This document shows positions 1-11,950 of a stretch of 64,000 nt of DNA, in pieces; positions within the stretch are counted from its first letter, which is position 1; the number at the start of each line of letters is the position of its first letter. Origin of the DNA: Rhynchonema sp. JSB1_4 (Eukaryota; Nematoda; Chromadorea; Monhysterida; Xyalidae); assembly GCA_030248065.1 (NCBI GenBank), contig JASAMV010001056.1:62001-126000 (forward strand), given 5' to 3'. Both the position numbers and the translations under genes were made by a program. Under the pieces are notes generated by a model that worked only from the letters and a program-made list of their open reading frames with translations, ran no database searches and was not told where the DNA came from.

Positions 1-2330
1 CGTCAATTCAGGAAATCTTTTGGATGAATCATTGTGCGATTATAACAAGGGCAAGTTTCAGGGCAGCACATTATGACCGCGGTTCGGTCTCAGCAGCCTG
101 CTGATTCCAACTTTCATCGTCAAGTTGGTGGCCCGTGATCTCATCAGTCTAAAAACCAAAATAACCAGTCAAAGCTTGTGCTGACCTTTTTGTCGACGCT
201 CTTCCGTATGATGATCTTCGGCGTTTCGTCGTCCTTTTTCTGCTGCATGAGGAAAATTGGGATTTATGTTTTTAGTTTTTGACTCTAGAACGTTAGGATT
301 TCGAAGTGTTGACTTTTTAAACGAATTTACGAATAAAATATACGGTGTGTGGCGTTCACAAATACCGAATGTTTACGTCATGGAAGTACATAAGTGGCCG
401 GCAGCCTTGAGTGAAAACACATGTTCGTTAAGCGAAAAAGGTCAGTCTGTTCTTTTTGTCTTCAAAATATGTAGTCTTTGATAAACTTCAAGTCCGACCA
501 GCTTTCCTCTCTGCACAGTAATTTTTTTACCCACCGACGGAAATCCGCTTTGCACTTCTGCCCCGCTGGACCTTACGCAAGGTGCCTTAGGCAGCACAAT
601 AAGCTGGTGTGTTGATGTTTCAATGAATACAAAAGAGCTCAGTGCTGTTTAAAGGAAAAAATCAAATTTTCAGCCCCGCAACTGACCACAATTCTGCGTG
701 GTTTGGCGTCCTTTAGATCATCCATGTGCAGTTTGCCCAGCCCGAGGTTCATGCCCCGTCCGCCAATCATTTTGGCGTTTAGCGGATTAGTTTGGCGTTG
801 TGGAAAGAACTTATATTATTGAATTTGGCTTATTTGTTCGCCAAATGGAATTATATTATATAATTTTGTTTTTGCGTCGTGGCTTTGCAACGAGCGCGCT
901 GGCGCTGCTCCGGGCCATCGGAATTTCGGGGTCGGTTTTTTCATGATATCATCCTTTTGCCTCTGAAAATAAGTGCAAATTGGTTTATTTTGGCCAATTT
1001 TGACAAGTGATGAGTGTAGTTTTGTGTTTCGGACTTTCTGAAAAAAATTGAAAACACGGACAGTGATATCCTAAGTTCCGGTCTGAAATTTAAAAGAACG
1101 CGCTAAAACAGACAATAAAACATCCTGTTCGCGTACTCAGATGCGATTCTCTGGTTTACATACAGAGTAACATTACCAAGTCATGCGTAAACTGTGCTGT
1201 TATCATGTCCATCCAGTTAGTGGGCATGCTTTTGAGCGAACTGCAATGAATTTTGGAAATTTTCCTCCTGGTACCCGATAATCTTCATTCAGACGGTCCG
1301 ATGCTTGCTCCCTCTGGCAACCCTATAGCAACAGCCACCAACTGGGTACTATATTTTATGGCTTCGACTTTATTTATGGCTGGGTAGAGCTCCATATTTT
1401 GGCGAGAGCCTGAATTTTAAAGGCAGCTCATCAGGCTCACAATCTGGAGCACATGCATACGGACATACGTGATTCAAAATTATCAAACTGCCTAAAAGTT
1501 TTCCCGTTCGTCGACAAATAAACCTTTACATATAGTACGCAAAACAAAGTAGGTAGATATTAGCCAACGAAAAAGCATATCATCAGAAAGCAGGTGCACC
1601 AATATGAGAGTACATACGGTATTATAACATCAGGCTTACATCAGATATCGGGCTTGTGGCGCGCTGGTAAAAAAAACTTGTGTCTGCACGGAATAATTAT
1701 TGGATACAAACATTGTGTATATCATCACGTGTACCGTCGGGTTCAAAATCAAATCACTTCACTTGTTGTCACCGAAACTGTTGCTGTTTTAGGGCCAAGT
1801 TCAGTCTTGGAGTTGGAAACGCACCTAGCTTACCGTTGAAGTAACGGACAGGGTATTACATGGGTACACAATGCACCGATTACCCAAACCGGGTACCCAT
1901 CAACATCGCATGCAATGACATGAGTGGTAAAGTCGCAGGCAACATCACATCAAACACTGGTGCCATGATCGCACACATGGGCTATAAATCCATGAGACAC
2001 AGCGCGCAGCGGACATGGGACATTTGTATAGGTATATAGGCAACCGGTAGTGGCAGATTAGTGCGGCATGGAAACATACAAAAAACTATTTGCACGTGAC
2101 AAGGGACTGAGCTCCAGTATAACATTGTATACTACATACATATCTTATCTTTATGGATTAAATAATTATTGTGAACCGCGGATGCAGTTTCTCTGACAGC
2201 ACGTTGTTTTTCTTGCTCCTATAGCTTTTGAGAAGCTACACAGCATGTGGATTTGTTTCGCAGAGTGATAAAACATTCGCGGAACACTAACCAAGTCAGC
2301 AAAATGTGTGTCTATACTTTCAGACAAAAT
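1..2330. other. no recognisable gene
   Basis: I see no exon series, protein motif, tRNA or clear inverted repeat in this stretch. Open frames are short and give no family resemblance. A word like GTTATCATGTCCAT near 1199 belongs to a dispersed word family described in the findings. Confidence 0.5.
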
Positions 2331-2332
2331 AG

Positions 2333-2539
2333 ATGGAAAGAGCTGGCTGGCCCTTGATTATTCCATTTCCTTGCAATATTAAGGCTTTCGTTCTGCACTG
2401 CATGAAGCCAGCATGGTGTCCTGATATACGTCCAAAAGTTAGCTCTGCGGTGGAAAATGCATATGGGATGTTACGAAGGCACTTTCTGGGTGTTGCAAGG
2501 AATATACTATGCACATACACACAATACAGTACTATGTAG
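2333..2539 (+). pseudogene. possible PIF/Harbinger transposase remnant
   Basis: A 68-codon open frame contains the stretch VENAYGMLRRHF about 40 codons in. This resembles the VENAFGxLKxRF motif near the C-terminus of PIF/Harbinger DDE transposases. No catalytic domain, TIRs or flanking frame were found, so this would be a decayed fragment. It is plausible because several nearby MITEs have PIF-type TWA target duplications. A chance match is possible. Confidence 0.2.
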
Positions 2540-2860
2540 CAAACAATTTCCAATGATTCATTTTAAGACCAAACGGAGGTAAAACTAACGGTAAAATAAA
2601 CCACATCGGATAGGTGCCTGCAATGACCGTGGGCAAGAGCTTGACAGCACGATTTGTGATATGCCAGAAACATTCCACTACAGTTTTGAGGGTGTGTGGT
2701 ATCTCCAATCCGCGACAAAACCATCCAGTATCAAGCAGTACAAAATCAACCAAGCATGAGATGCCACCAGTTAAATGAAAACAACCAACTTAGGTAGATC
2801 TCAGCCAACCCAGTGACCGGAAAGTGACTTACAAAATTAGATCAGCAGACAGATTAGTTA

Positions 2861-3167
2861 GGGCTCCACCAGATAGACCCGAAACCCGAAACCCGAAATA
2901 TAAATTTTTTTCTATGTCCATGTTTCGGGTTTCGGGTTTTGAAAAAAAACCCGAAACCCGAAACACGCAGCATGATAATCGAATATGTTTCGACTGACTG
3001 TATAAATTGTTCACGTCAGCTACAAGTGGCAAGACCGAAACATTTTCGATTATCAAGCCTTGTATTTCGGGTTTCGGGTTTTTTTTTCAAAACCCGAAAC
3101 CCGAAACATGGACATAGAAAAAATTTATGTTTCGGATTTCGGGTTTCGGGTCTATCTGATGGAGCCC
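2861..3167. mobile_element. 307-bp MITE with CCCGAAA word repeats
   Basis: The two halves are inverted copies about 135 bp long with a loop of about 40 bp. The ends are GGGCTCCACCAGATAG on the left and its near-complement on the right. TTA lies directly outside both ends (2858-2860 and 3168-3170), which fits a PIF/Harbinger-type 3-bp target duplication. The interior is mostly repeats of CCCGAAA and its complement. No coding capacity is seen. Confidence 0.75.
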
Positions 3168-3170
3168 TTA

Positions 3171-4220
3171 GAGATGGGACAAACTAGCATAGTCAAGAAG
3201 GCCTCAAGCCACCAATGGGGGGCGGGGGTGTTCTTGTCAGCAGCGTATAAAAGGCCGTTTGGCTGGACATTGTAATTCAAAATTTCCAACTATCGGGGCT
3301 GCACCGTTCAGACGGGCACTTTTCCTGTGAGCGTACCGAAAAATTGTTATGGAGCATCTAAGAAAAAGTGCCGACTTGTAGGCCTACAACAGTTGGAATT
3401 CGAATCGCATTGTTCCGATCCGGCAATGTATGGCATGCATTGCGGCCTTCCTCTGTCCGTGGAAGATTGACCCTCAAAAGATCACGTGAAAATACCGAAA
3501 AAAACTGGCGCATTGCACATTTTATACATGTCATGTTCTCGTGCTTCTGGGGGGCGCTGCGCTTGTTCGTGACCATATTAACCGCGCAGCGGCATGATAA
3601 CAACAACCAAGTCGGCAGGGCACGCGCGCCGGCGCGCGCACAGAATAGAGAAATATGGTTTTGATCCGCGCGCGAGAAAATGTGAAAATATATGGATAAA
3701 ATATGCACCTTACATATACGAAAGTAGCGGTAACCGACGCGTGACCGCCAGAGAGCGCGGGGCCACTTGATTGACTCGCGGTCACATGGGCAGTTCGTTT
3801 GAGGTTTCCGTGTCAAGCAAGATCCGTTGTGTTATCCAGGAACAGGCCAACCGCATTTTCGCCAAATATTGTTTAGCGGCGGTCCCGGAGGTCCGGCGGC
3901 GGGCCACCAGAGTATAATGTGTATGACAGCGTACATGTGCACCCAGACCCCGGTTATATGATAAGACGATATTGATATGAAATGGCCACATTACAGGTTC
4001 ATGTATTGCCGGACAGACTGTTACATACGGCTGACGGTAATAACACAAAGGTTGTTGCGCACTTGTGTTTTGCTCTGAAACCGTCTTCTTTGGTGCCATT
4101 GGTTTTGGAAATCAAAACGGGGGATTAACTGAATTTGGCGGATTTGGCCTGTAATCAAATTACATACCTGAGGTGTCCGAAGCTTCAAAACTGTCGTGGT
4201 CGGCCATTTCGCACCTCACG
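3171..4220. other. no recognisable gene
   Basis: Overlapping open frames of up to 152 codons lie at 3358-4099 on the minus strand. They have low-complexity, arginine-rich composition and no recognised domain or splice structure. I see nothing else here except a GGCATGATAAC word at 3582-3592. Confidence 0.45.
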
Positions 4221-4559
4221 CCCCCCCGCGCCCCCCCGCGCCCCCCCGCGCCCCCATGTATTTGATGTAAAACGAGTTCCGTGCGGTAAATCGGCCAAAT
4301 TACAGGGTGTGTTTTAAGTTTCGGCGGGAAAATATGCGCACCCCGCGCCCCTTTTCTACTGTAGCCTGCCTGGCTGGCGCTGTTCAGTCTGCATATAAGT
4401 GAGAGCCCCAATTGCCCCCCCTATTCCCATCACCCCACCCAGGTAGCACGGATGTGTGCTGCGTGTAGAACTGCTGCGCATCCTACAAGCGCCCGTCTCG
4501 GAGCCGGCTAGACCTAGGTTGCCTGGATCCCCCTTTTCCGTTCATATTTACGATATCAC

Positions 4560-5780
4560 AACATTTATGAACACACCTTCATTCAGAACACATAGTTAAG
4601 ATACAGTTAGCTAAGCTATAACAACTATAGCTATAGTTAATGTTTTCTGACAGACAACTTTTATGAACTTTTCCTGTATACATTTATGAACCCAGCTTCA
4701 CTCAGGACAGATGGTTAAGTTACAGCTACCTAAGTTACAGTTAACGTTTTTTATTTATGAACTTTGCGTGTGAACATTTATGAACGCACCTTCATTCACA
4801 ACAGGTAGGTAAGATATACATAGTTAGCGGTAAACAATTTATAGTTAACGTTTTTTTCATGTAACATTTATGAACTTTTCGTGTAAACATTTATGAACGC
4901 AGCTTCATTCGGAACCGGTCGGTAAGTTACAGTTAATGTTTTTTGGTACACAATATTTATAAACTTGATATTATGTATTTACTTACATTCAACATTTACC
5001 AACAACAGCGTTCCTTACAGAATTACCACACCACACGGCATTGGCTCAGTTAGTGTTTACGTTTGCGAAACGTTTCACATTAGTTTCTGTCATAAGTGAA
5101 CCACCACGTGGCACTCACAAACTGTTTGAGAAATGGTTATGTGCGTTTTTATTGCCATGGCTTGGCCTTAGACGTTTGTCCTTTGTTACCTGCAAGGTAA
5201 TCACCAATATTAGTATCACCGGTCATTAATGTGTTGCTGCGGCTGCGTTAGCTAAGTTATAGTTTATGTTTCTTGGCACACATTTATGAACACAGCTTCA
5301 TAGCCCGTGCACATAAGTGAAAGACCCGCCCGCGCCCCTCTTCCTATCATCCCCACCCAGGTAGCACGGATCTCTGCTGCGTGTAGAACTGCTGCGCATC
5401 CTACAAGCGCCCGTCTTGGAGCCGGCTAGACCTAGGTTGCATGGAGTTATAGTTTATGTTTCTTGGCACACATTTATGAACACAGCTTCATTCAGAACAG
5501 ATAGTTAGGTAACAGTTAGCTAAGTTATAGTTTATGTTTTTGGCACATAACATTAATGAACTTTTCGTGTAAACATTCATGAACACAGCTTCATTCAGAA
5601 CAGATAGTTAAGTTACCGTTAAACAATTTATAGTTAACTTTTTTGCACATAACATTTACGAACTTTCCGTCTAGCTTCATGCACAACAGGTAGTTAAGTT
5701 ACCGTTAAGCTATTTATAGTTAACTTTTTTTACATATAACATTTATGAACTTTCCGTCTGAACATTTATTAACCCAGCTT
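4560..5780. repeat. tandem subrepeats, left foldback arm
   Basis: Degenerate units of roughly 90-110 bp repeat the phrases AACATTTATGAAC, CAGCTTCATTCAGAACAG, GTTAAGTTAC and ATAGTTAACGTTTTTT. A second insert with GCACGGAT and TGTAGAACTGCTGCGC appears twice (about 4440-4530 and 5355-5440). The mirror-image array lies in the right arm. Confidence 0.7.
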
Positions 5781-6239
5781 CATTCACAATCAAAGCGACG
5801 CAACACACCACCACATGTGCCACCGAAACGGCGGAGCGTTTCGAGCACATCAACCGGCGGATTTCCGTGTGATGTGTCATCGTCCAACCATGAGCGAAAT
5901 TGCGGCAGTTTATGTTCCGCCACATCGAGGCCACTGTCTGAAAAATGGCACATGGTGTTTGGTACCGTATTGTCGGAAATAGAACCCCCCCCCCATTAAC
6001 TTACCCCCCATTAATTGAACCCCACCTAAATGGCTCGAAATAAAAAATAGAACCCCCCATTAATTAACCCACCCCCCATAAATAGAACAATTATTAACAA
6101 TGATTTTTTTCGTCGGGGGCCAAATGAAAAATATAACCCCCCAATTTTTAGCCCCCCATAAATTGAAACCCCTAAAATGACCCCAGTGAAAAAACAGACC
6201 CCCCGGATTCTATTTCCAAGAATACGGTATGGGCCCAGC

Positions 6240-7030
6240 CTGAGCGCTGCTGCCAGAGGTGGGAATCGGACCGGGTTACCTCGGCGCGGCCCGGCCCGAG
6301 GATGTCCGGGGTCGGCCCGGCCCGACAGTTCGGGCCGGGAAGCCCCGGCCCGGCCCGGCCAGACTTGGAAAAAAGTCGGTCCGGCCCGATTTTTTCGGCC
6401 CAGACTTTTCTGTTTCTTTTTGGCTGTTTTTTGGTTCGGGGGGTTTTCCTCCAGCCCGGCCCAAACACGTCTCTCTCGTTATCTGTGCTTGTGTATCTGG
6501 CGACTTTTCTATTAAAGAGAGCGTCCGCGAAAAAACACCTTCTGGAAAACCTGGGAAATTGTGACGAAAATCGGGCTAAAAAAAATCTGACCCCGGGAAC
6601 TTGGGCCGGGCCGGTTGCGACCTCTGGGATTAGCAGCAGCCAGAGGTGGGAATCGGGCCGGGCCGGGCCGACTTTTCGGAATGTCGGAAAGGCCCGACAT
6701 CATCGAATTTCAAAAAAAAATCGTGATTTTTTATGCTAAATTTGCCAAAATTGCTCGCGATTCTGCAAACTAGTACCGACTTCCATGATTATCAGGTATT
6801 TTTAAACCAAAAAACAGTAATTTTTGCACCAAAAAATTGCTTCAAAATATCATCAGAAAAAATCGGGCCGGACCGACTTTTTTCCAAGTCTGGCCGGGCC
6901 GGGCCGGGCCGGACTTCCCGGCCCGAACTGTCGGGCCGGGCCGACCCCCGGACCTCGTCGGGCCGGGCCGCGCCGAGGTAACCCGGTCCGATTCCCACCT
7001 CTGGCAGCAGCGCTCAGGCTGGGCCCATAC
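6240..7030. repeat. GC-rich GGGCCGGGCC palindromic core
   Basis: The foldback centre consists of runs of GGGCCGGGCC and its complement. The phrase CAGAGGTGGGAATCGG lies at the borders in inverted orientation. Related CAGAGGTCGCAATCGGGCC blocks occur at 51681-51760 and 52898-53416, so this is a dispersed family that also sits inside the foldback. Open frames here are side products of the repeats. Confidence 0.6.
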
Positions 7031-7489
7031 CGTATTGTTGGAAATAGAATCCGGGGGGTCTGTTTTTTCACTGGGGTCATTTTAGGGGTTTCAATTTATG
7101 GGGGCTAAAAATTGGGGGTTATATTTTTCATTTGGCCCCCGACGAAAAAAATCATTGTTAATAATTGTTCTATTTATGGGGGGTGGGTTAATTAATGGGG
7201 GGTTCTATTTTTTATTTCGAGCCATTTAGGTGGGGTTCAATTAATGGGGGGTAAGTTAATGGGGGGGTTCTATTTCCGACAATACGGTACCAAACACCAT
7301 GTGCCATTTTTCAGACAGTGGCCTCGATGTGGCGGAACATAAACTGCCGCAATTTCGCTCATGGTTGGACGATGACACATCACACGGAAATCCGCCGGTT
7401 GATGTGCTCGAAACGCTCCGCCGTTTCGGTGGCACATGTGGTGGTGTGTTGCGTCGCTTTGATTGTGAATGAAGCTGGGTTAATAAATG

Positions 7490-8270
7490 TTCAGACGGAA
7501 AGTTCATAAATGTTATATGTAAAAAAATGTTAACTATAAATAGTTTAACGGTAACTTAACAACCTGTTGTGAATGAAGCTGGGTTAATAAATGTTCAGAC
7601 GGAAAGTTCATAAATGTTATATGTAAAAAAAGTTAACTATAAATAGCTTAACGGTAACTTAACTACCTGTTGTGCATGAAGCTAGACGGAAAGTTCGTAA
7701 ATGTTATGTGCAAAAAAGTTAACTATAAATTGTTTAACGGTAACTTAACTATCTGTTCTGAATGAAGCTGTGTTCATAAATGTTTACACGAAAAGTTCAT
7801 TAATGTTATGTGCCAAAAAACATAAACTATAACTTAGCTAACTGTTACCTAACTATCTGTTCTGAATGAAGCTGTGTTCATAAATGTGTGCCAAGAAACA
7901 TAAACTATAACTCCATGCAACCTAGGTCTAGCCGGCTCCAAGACGGGGGCGTGTAGGAGGCGCGGGAGTTCTACACCCAGCGGAGGACCGGGCCACCTGG
8001 GGGGGGGGGGTAGGGAGGGGGGGGGGGGGGGGGGCTTTCACTTTGGGCCCCGGGCGCTGAGGCGGTGTCATAAATGTGTGCCAAGAAACATAAACTATAA
8101 CTTAGCTAACTGTTACCTAACTATCTGTTCTGAATGAAGCTGTGTTCATAAATGTTTACGCGAAAAGTTCATTAATATTATGTGCCAAAAAACATAAACT
8201 ATAACTTAGCTAACTGTAACTTAACTATCTGTTCTGAATGAAGGTGTGTTCATAAATGTTGCGGTATCCT
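7490..8270. repeat. tandem subrepeats, right foldback arm
   Basis: This is the inverted counterpart of the left-arm array, with the complementary phrases GTTCATAAATGTT, GAATGAAGCTG and CTAACTGTTACC repeated about seven times. The G-run interrupted block at 7980-8040 is an outlier inside it. Confidence 0.7.
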
Positions 8271-8650
8271 AAACATGAACGGAAGAGGGGATCATTGCAA
8301 CCTAGGTCTAGCCGGCTCCAAGACGGGCGCTTGTAGGATGCGCAGCAGTTCTACACGCAGCAGACATCCGTGCTACCTGGGTGGGGATGATAGGAAGAGG
8401 GGCGCGGGCGGGTCTTTCACTAATGTGCACGGGCTGGGCCTTGACTTACATGCAGACTGAGCAGCAGCGCCAGCCAGGCAGGCAACACTAGAAAAGGGGC
8501 GCGGGATGGGACTAACAGCTGAAAAGGAGCGCGGGTTGCGCATACTTTTCCCGCCGAAAATTAAAACACACCCTGTAATTTGGCCGTTTTACCGCACGGA
8601 ACTCGTTTTACATCAAATACATGGGGGCGCGGGGGGGCGCGGGGGGGGGG

Positions 8651-8757
8651 AAAAAAAAAACAAAAAAAAAAAATTACAAAAAAAAAAATTTATAAAAAAT
8701 TTTGAAAGAAATAAAAAAAAAAAAAAAAAAAAAAACCCCCCCCCCCCCCCCCCGCCT
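8651..8757. repeat. poly-A/poly-C low complexity
   Basis: Long A runs with sparse T are followed by about 17 C at the junction between the foldback and the next hairpin. This may be real simple sequence or a poor consensus between two inverted repeats. Confidence 0.6.
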
Positions 8758-8759
8758 GT

Positions 8760-8993
8760 GGACAGAATGCACACACAAAAGTATAGGAGGCCGAGTACAC
8801 CGCGTGCACTGCGTACACAGTGTTGAAGCGGTCAAAGGCGTGCCTGCGGCGTACGCGTACGTACGCAGGCGTACGCGTACGTACGCAGGCGTACGCGTAC
8901 ACCGCAGGCACGCCTTTGACCGCTTCAACACTGTGTACGCAGTGCACGCGGTGTACTCGGCCTCCTATACTTTTGTGTGTGCATTCTGTCCAA
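8760..8993. repeat. near-perfect hairpin, about 105-bp arms
   Basis: The left arm begins GACAGAATGCACACACAAAA and the right arm ends with its exact complement. The arms match through the GGAGGCCGAGTACACCGCG and TTGAAGCGGTCAAAGGCGTG segments. The loop is an alternating GTACGC array that is itself self-complementary, so the whole block could form a cruciform. The outer flanks do not show a convincing target duplication. Confidence 0.85.
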
Positions 8994-8999
8994 AGGCGT

Positions 9000-9858
9000 C
9001 ACAGGCGTGCACGCGTACGTACGCGTGCTGTATGCGTACGTGCAGAATTCACCCAGAGTTGCAGCTGGTACTGTAGATTGTGTGAGAATATAACTTTTCC
9101 AGGTCGGTGAAGCTGTGAGGAAACCAAGTTTCAAACTCACCTGTTACCAGCGCTTTTTTGGACGGCAGGAAACGGCAAAAATCTCCACACAGCAAGTGTG
9201 CTTTCATTCGTTGTGTAATGGGAGAAACTTGACTTTTACGGCAGCCGGTGCGCCAAGCAGATGCACCTTGCTTGGGTGAGAAAAAGGAAGCGCGAAGATA
9301 ATCGACGCCGCAATTTATGGGCTGACAGACGCTAGCTCCAAATATTGGCTAGATCAATGTGGCTGAACAAATAGTCCATCAATTGCACACGTGCAACATC
9401 AACATGAACCATAGAAGTCCAAACCGGCGGCTGAAACACTTCTTTTGAGGTGTCAGGTTGTGGTTGCACCCTTCACAGTCCGAGGACTTGCAAGTAACAG
9501 CAAGCTGTTTAGGAGTGTGTGTGTGCTATTAACATGATAAATGACGGTGGCCCCTCTTGAAATGCTCAGAAACACGTTCTCTTCGAATATTAACTGCCAA
9601 CAGTTAGACTGACTGATAAAGTGTTCGCTCTGGCTTACACGGAACGCAATACTAAAGCTAAAATGTTCGATATTGCGTTTTGTCAGCAGCGTCTTTTTGA
9701 AAGTGCTGGGCTGGTGAAAAAAAGAGAAGAACGTTTTTTCACACAAGGTCCTCCGGGAATAAACTTCAGCATGGTGAAATAAAAAATGCGTGATAATGAT
9801 ATGCAAACATGCCTAATACCTACATGTATACATTACATGTAAATGAAAGCTTGCATTA
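9000..9858. other. no recognisable gene
   Basis: A 117-codon minus-strand open frame at 9453-9806 has no recognised domain and a hydrophobic, unbiased composition. No lectin 5' exon for the gene starting at 10232 was found here. Confidence 0.4.
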
Positions 9859-10231
9859 CTGAGTGAGCAAGAACAAAACTCAGATCTCTGTTAGAAATCA
9901 GGTGCAGAAATTCGATTCTGTAGCAGTAACGTAGTTACAGTAACGTGGTGTTAAGCACATGTAATCCTGTTATCATGCCCATCGGCTAGCGCAGTATTCA
10001 TACAATAATTTCTCTGTTACACCGATGATTGTGTTTGTGCATGGCTACTGGACAGTAGGATTGGAATACACCACACATCGGCACGCGCGATAAAAACGGA
10101 ATGAATAAGTATTACACGATTTGGCAATGCCTATATATTGAAAAACAAAATTATCAATTTATTCAATTATCAAATTTAAAATCAAATTCAAAATCAATTT
10201 ATCAACTTATCAAAATAGTTTTGCCTTTCAG

Positions 10232-11160
10232 GTCAATTACTGGACCGCTCTTCGACACATGGGGGCTGGCGCGTCCAACTGGATGTCTGATGCGACCAAT
10301 GCGGACACGGTGGGCGGACAATGGGCCATACGCCCCCCGTCGGATCCGGCATTCATCCAAGGGGGCACTACCTGCCCGTCACTGAAACGAACCACCATCG
10401 ACGCTAAATACTACAACGAATTGTGCGCCACCCAGCGACTGTGCATTGGGGAAATTCGTTTGTGATGCGAATTTTGTGTGGAAGAATTTTACAAAATTCA
10501 GATTTTTACACTTTTTTCCAGGCGGACCGTTCCAGAAGTACCAACTGACCACCAAAGACCAACGGCTGCAGGCGACCAACGGAGGTGAGCGCATTTCGGT
10601 CGCAAATGCACAATAATGTTTTTTGCTGCTTTGTTATCATGCCCATTGACGGAAATGAAAATGAAACATCACGTGCAAGTGCATAAAACAAAATAAATAG
10701 TTAGTATGTGCTAATCTCATCTGAGCGCGCGATTAAATATAGTACCAAAGTCGAGCGATTAATCACATTTGCTATATCATGTTCATTGGTGAGACACTTT
10801 TTGTTATCATGCCCATTAGTCAATGGACATCACGTTCGAAAATCACGCAAACTTGTCAGTCAATTGGATTACTGTATGCTGTGATCCCTCCTTTGTAGCA
10901 AACCTATGCTGATGGAGCTCAGAAATCAAAAAAATCACGCAAACCAATTTATGTATCACGCAGCCTCCATCCTATCCACGTTTCCCGCCGGTGACACCCG
11001 AGGGTGCGCATTTGGCTGTCAACAAATGGAGGGTTGCTTGGGCTACAACTACAACACGAACACAAGCTGTCAATTGGTGGCGTATAAAAGCGATGCAGCG
11101 GGCACTTTGGCTAATTGGGTTGGGGAAGGCGGCAACAACTACTATGAACGGGTGCATTGA
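10232..11160 (+). CDS. C-type lectin-like/PAN gene, 3' fragment (copy 1)
   Basis: Three exons join in frame: 10232-10457, 10522-10584 and 10964-11160. The first encodes the C-terminal half of a C-type lectin-like domain. It opens with VNYWTALRHMG, continues through W and C positions, and ends in a YYNELCATQRLCIGE segment that matches the usual WNDVxC...CE closing pattern. The last exon encodes a short PAN/apple-like segment with Cys in RGCAFGCQQMEGCLGYNYN and SCQL, then a stop. Upstream exons for the first half of the lectin fold are absent because the duplication breakpoint lies at 9859. It is therefore either a truncated gene or one that uses an unrecognised 5' exon. The product would be an extracellular glycan- or protein-binding protein. 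Confidence 0.7.
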
Positions 11161-11250
11161 AACATCAGCAATGTGGTGGAATGGAAACAGTGTGGTCTTC
11201 GAAGTCCAATGATGACTAATTTCTCTTTATTTTATCAAGCCGGTTGTTTT

Positions 11251-11256
11251 AATAAA
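11251..11256 (+). terminator. polyadenylation signal of lectin copy 1
   Basis: AATAAA lies 91 bases after the stop codon of the lectin/PAN exon and is conserved at 17181 in the other copy. Confidence 0.6.
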
Positions 11257-11950
11257 AACTGGTGTGCACACCATGCATGATATTTTCAGATCAGTTCTGA
11301 GTTCAGTTCGATATTTTTCAGTTCTGTTAAGATTTATTCACCGTGTTATTCCGGTTACTTTCTGTTGCTCGACATTTTAAAGCAATCGTTACAGGTAATT
11401 TTTCTTTGCTTTGTAGATTATCATTTTTGATGTCAAATTCTGGTGTCCCAGGTTTAAAATTTGTGCACACACCACGCTGCACGTGCAAAAATATTGTGCT
11501 TGGCTGGCACGTGTATTTTGTCCACCCTATTGCCACGACGACACAAAGCTTCAGTGTTAAACGAGAACACCCGTACTGACCCCGTTGTCCAAATGATATT
11601 GATTGATTGAGCCGTAAACGTGTGATTTTGCTAATCAACGTGGCTGCCAACGTCATAGATAGATGCCCACGTCAGTCACGTGTTTCGTGTGTTGACGTGG
11701 AAAGTGGAGTATTGCCGCTTGTCATACGTCACACGTCTTGACCATGGTGTTGGTTTATGATAAGTTAGCAAAATATACATACGTGGCCACGACATGTCAG
11801 GTTCCGGTTCAAAATGTGCTACGCGGCATGTGCACAAATTTTACGTGCCGCGAACTGTTGGTATCGACCTGAACGCAATAGAATGACACAACACAACATC
11901 ATCGATTATATTTTTTTATATTTTTATCAAACTCTACATAAATTCAACGT

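Larger units (their letters stand above)
4222..8650. mobile_element. foldback-type element, two long inverted arms
   Basis: The sequence from about 4222 reads inward as an inverted copy of the sequence ending at about 8650. Matching landmarks include the C-rich/G-rich tips (4222 and 8650), the CATCAAATACATGG region, the GAACACAGCTTCATTCAG subrepeats, and a block at 5745-5999 that mirrors 7256-7507. Arms are about 2 kb and meet in a GC-rich core at 6240-7030. Long inverted arms made of tandem subrepeats recall Drosophila Foldback elements, but no transposase gene is seen. The right arm at 7930-8050 looks degraded and homopolymer-rich, possibly an assembly fault. Confidence 0.7.

Noticed and set aside
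6177..7108. Pro/Gly/Arg-rich open frames on both strands
   Set aside because: They are products of GGGCCGGGCC repeats in the foldback core.
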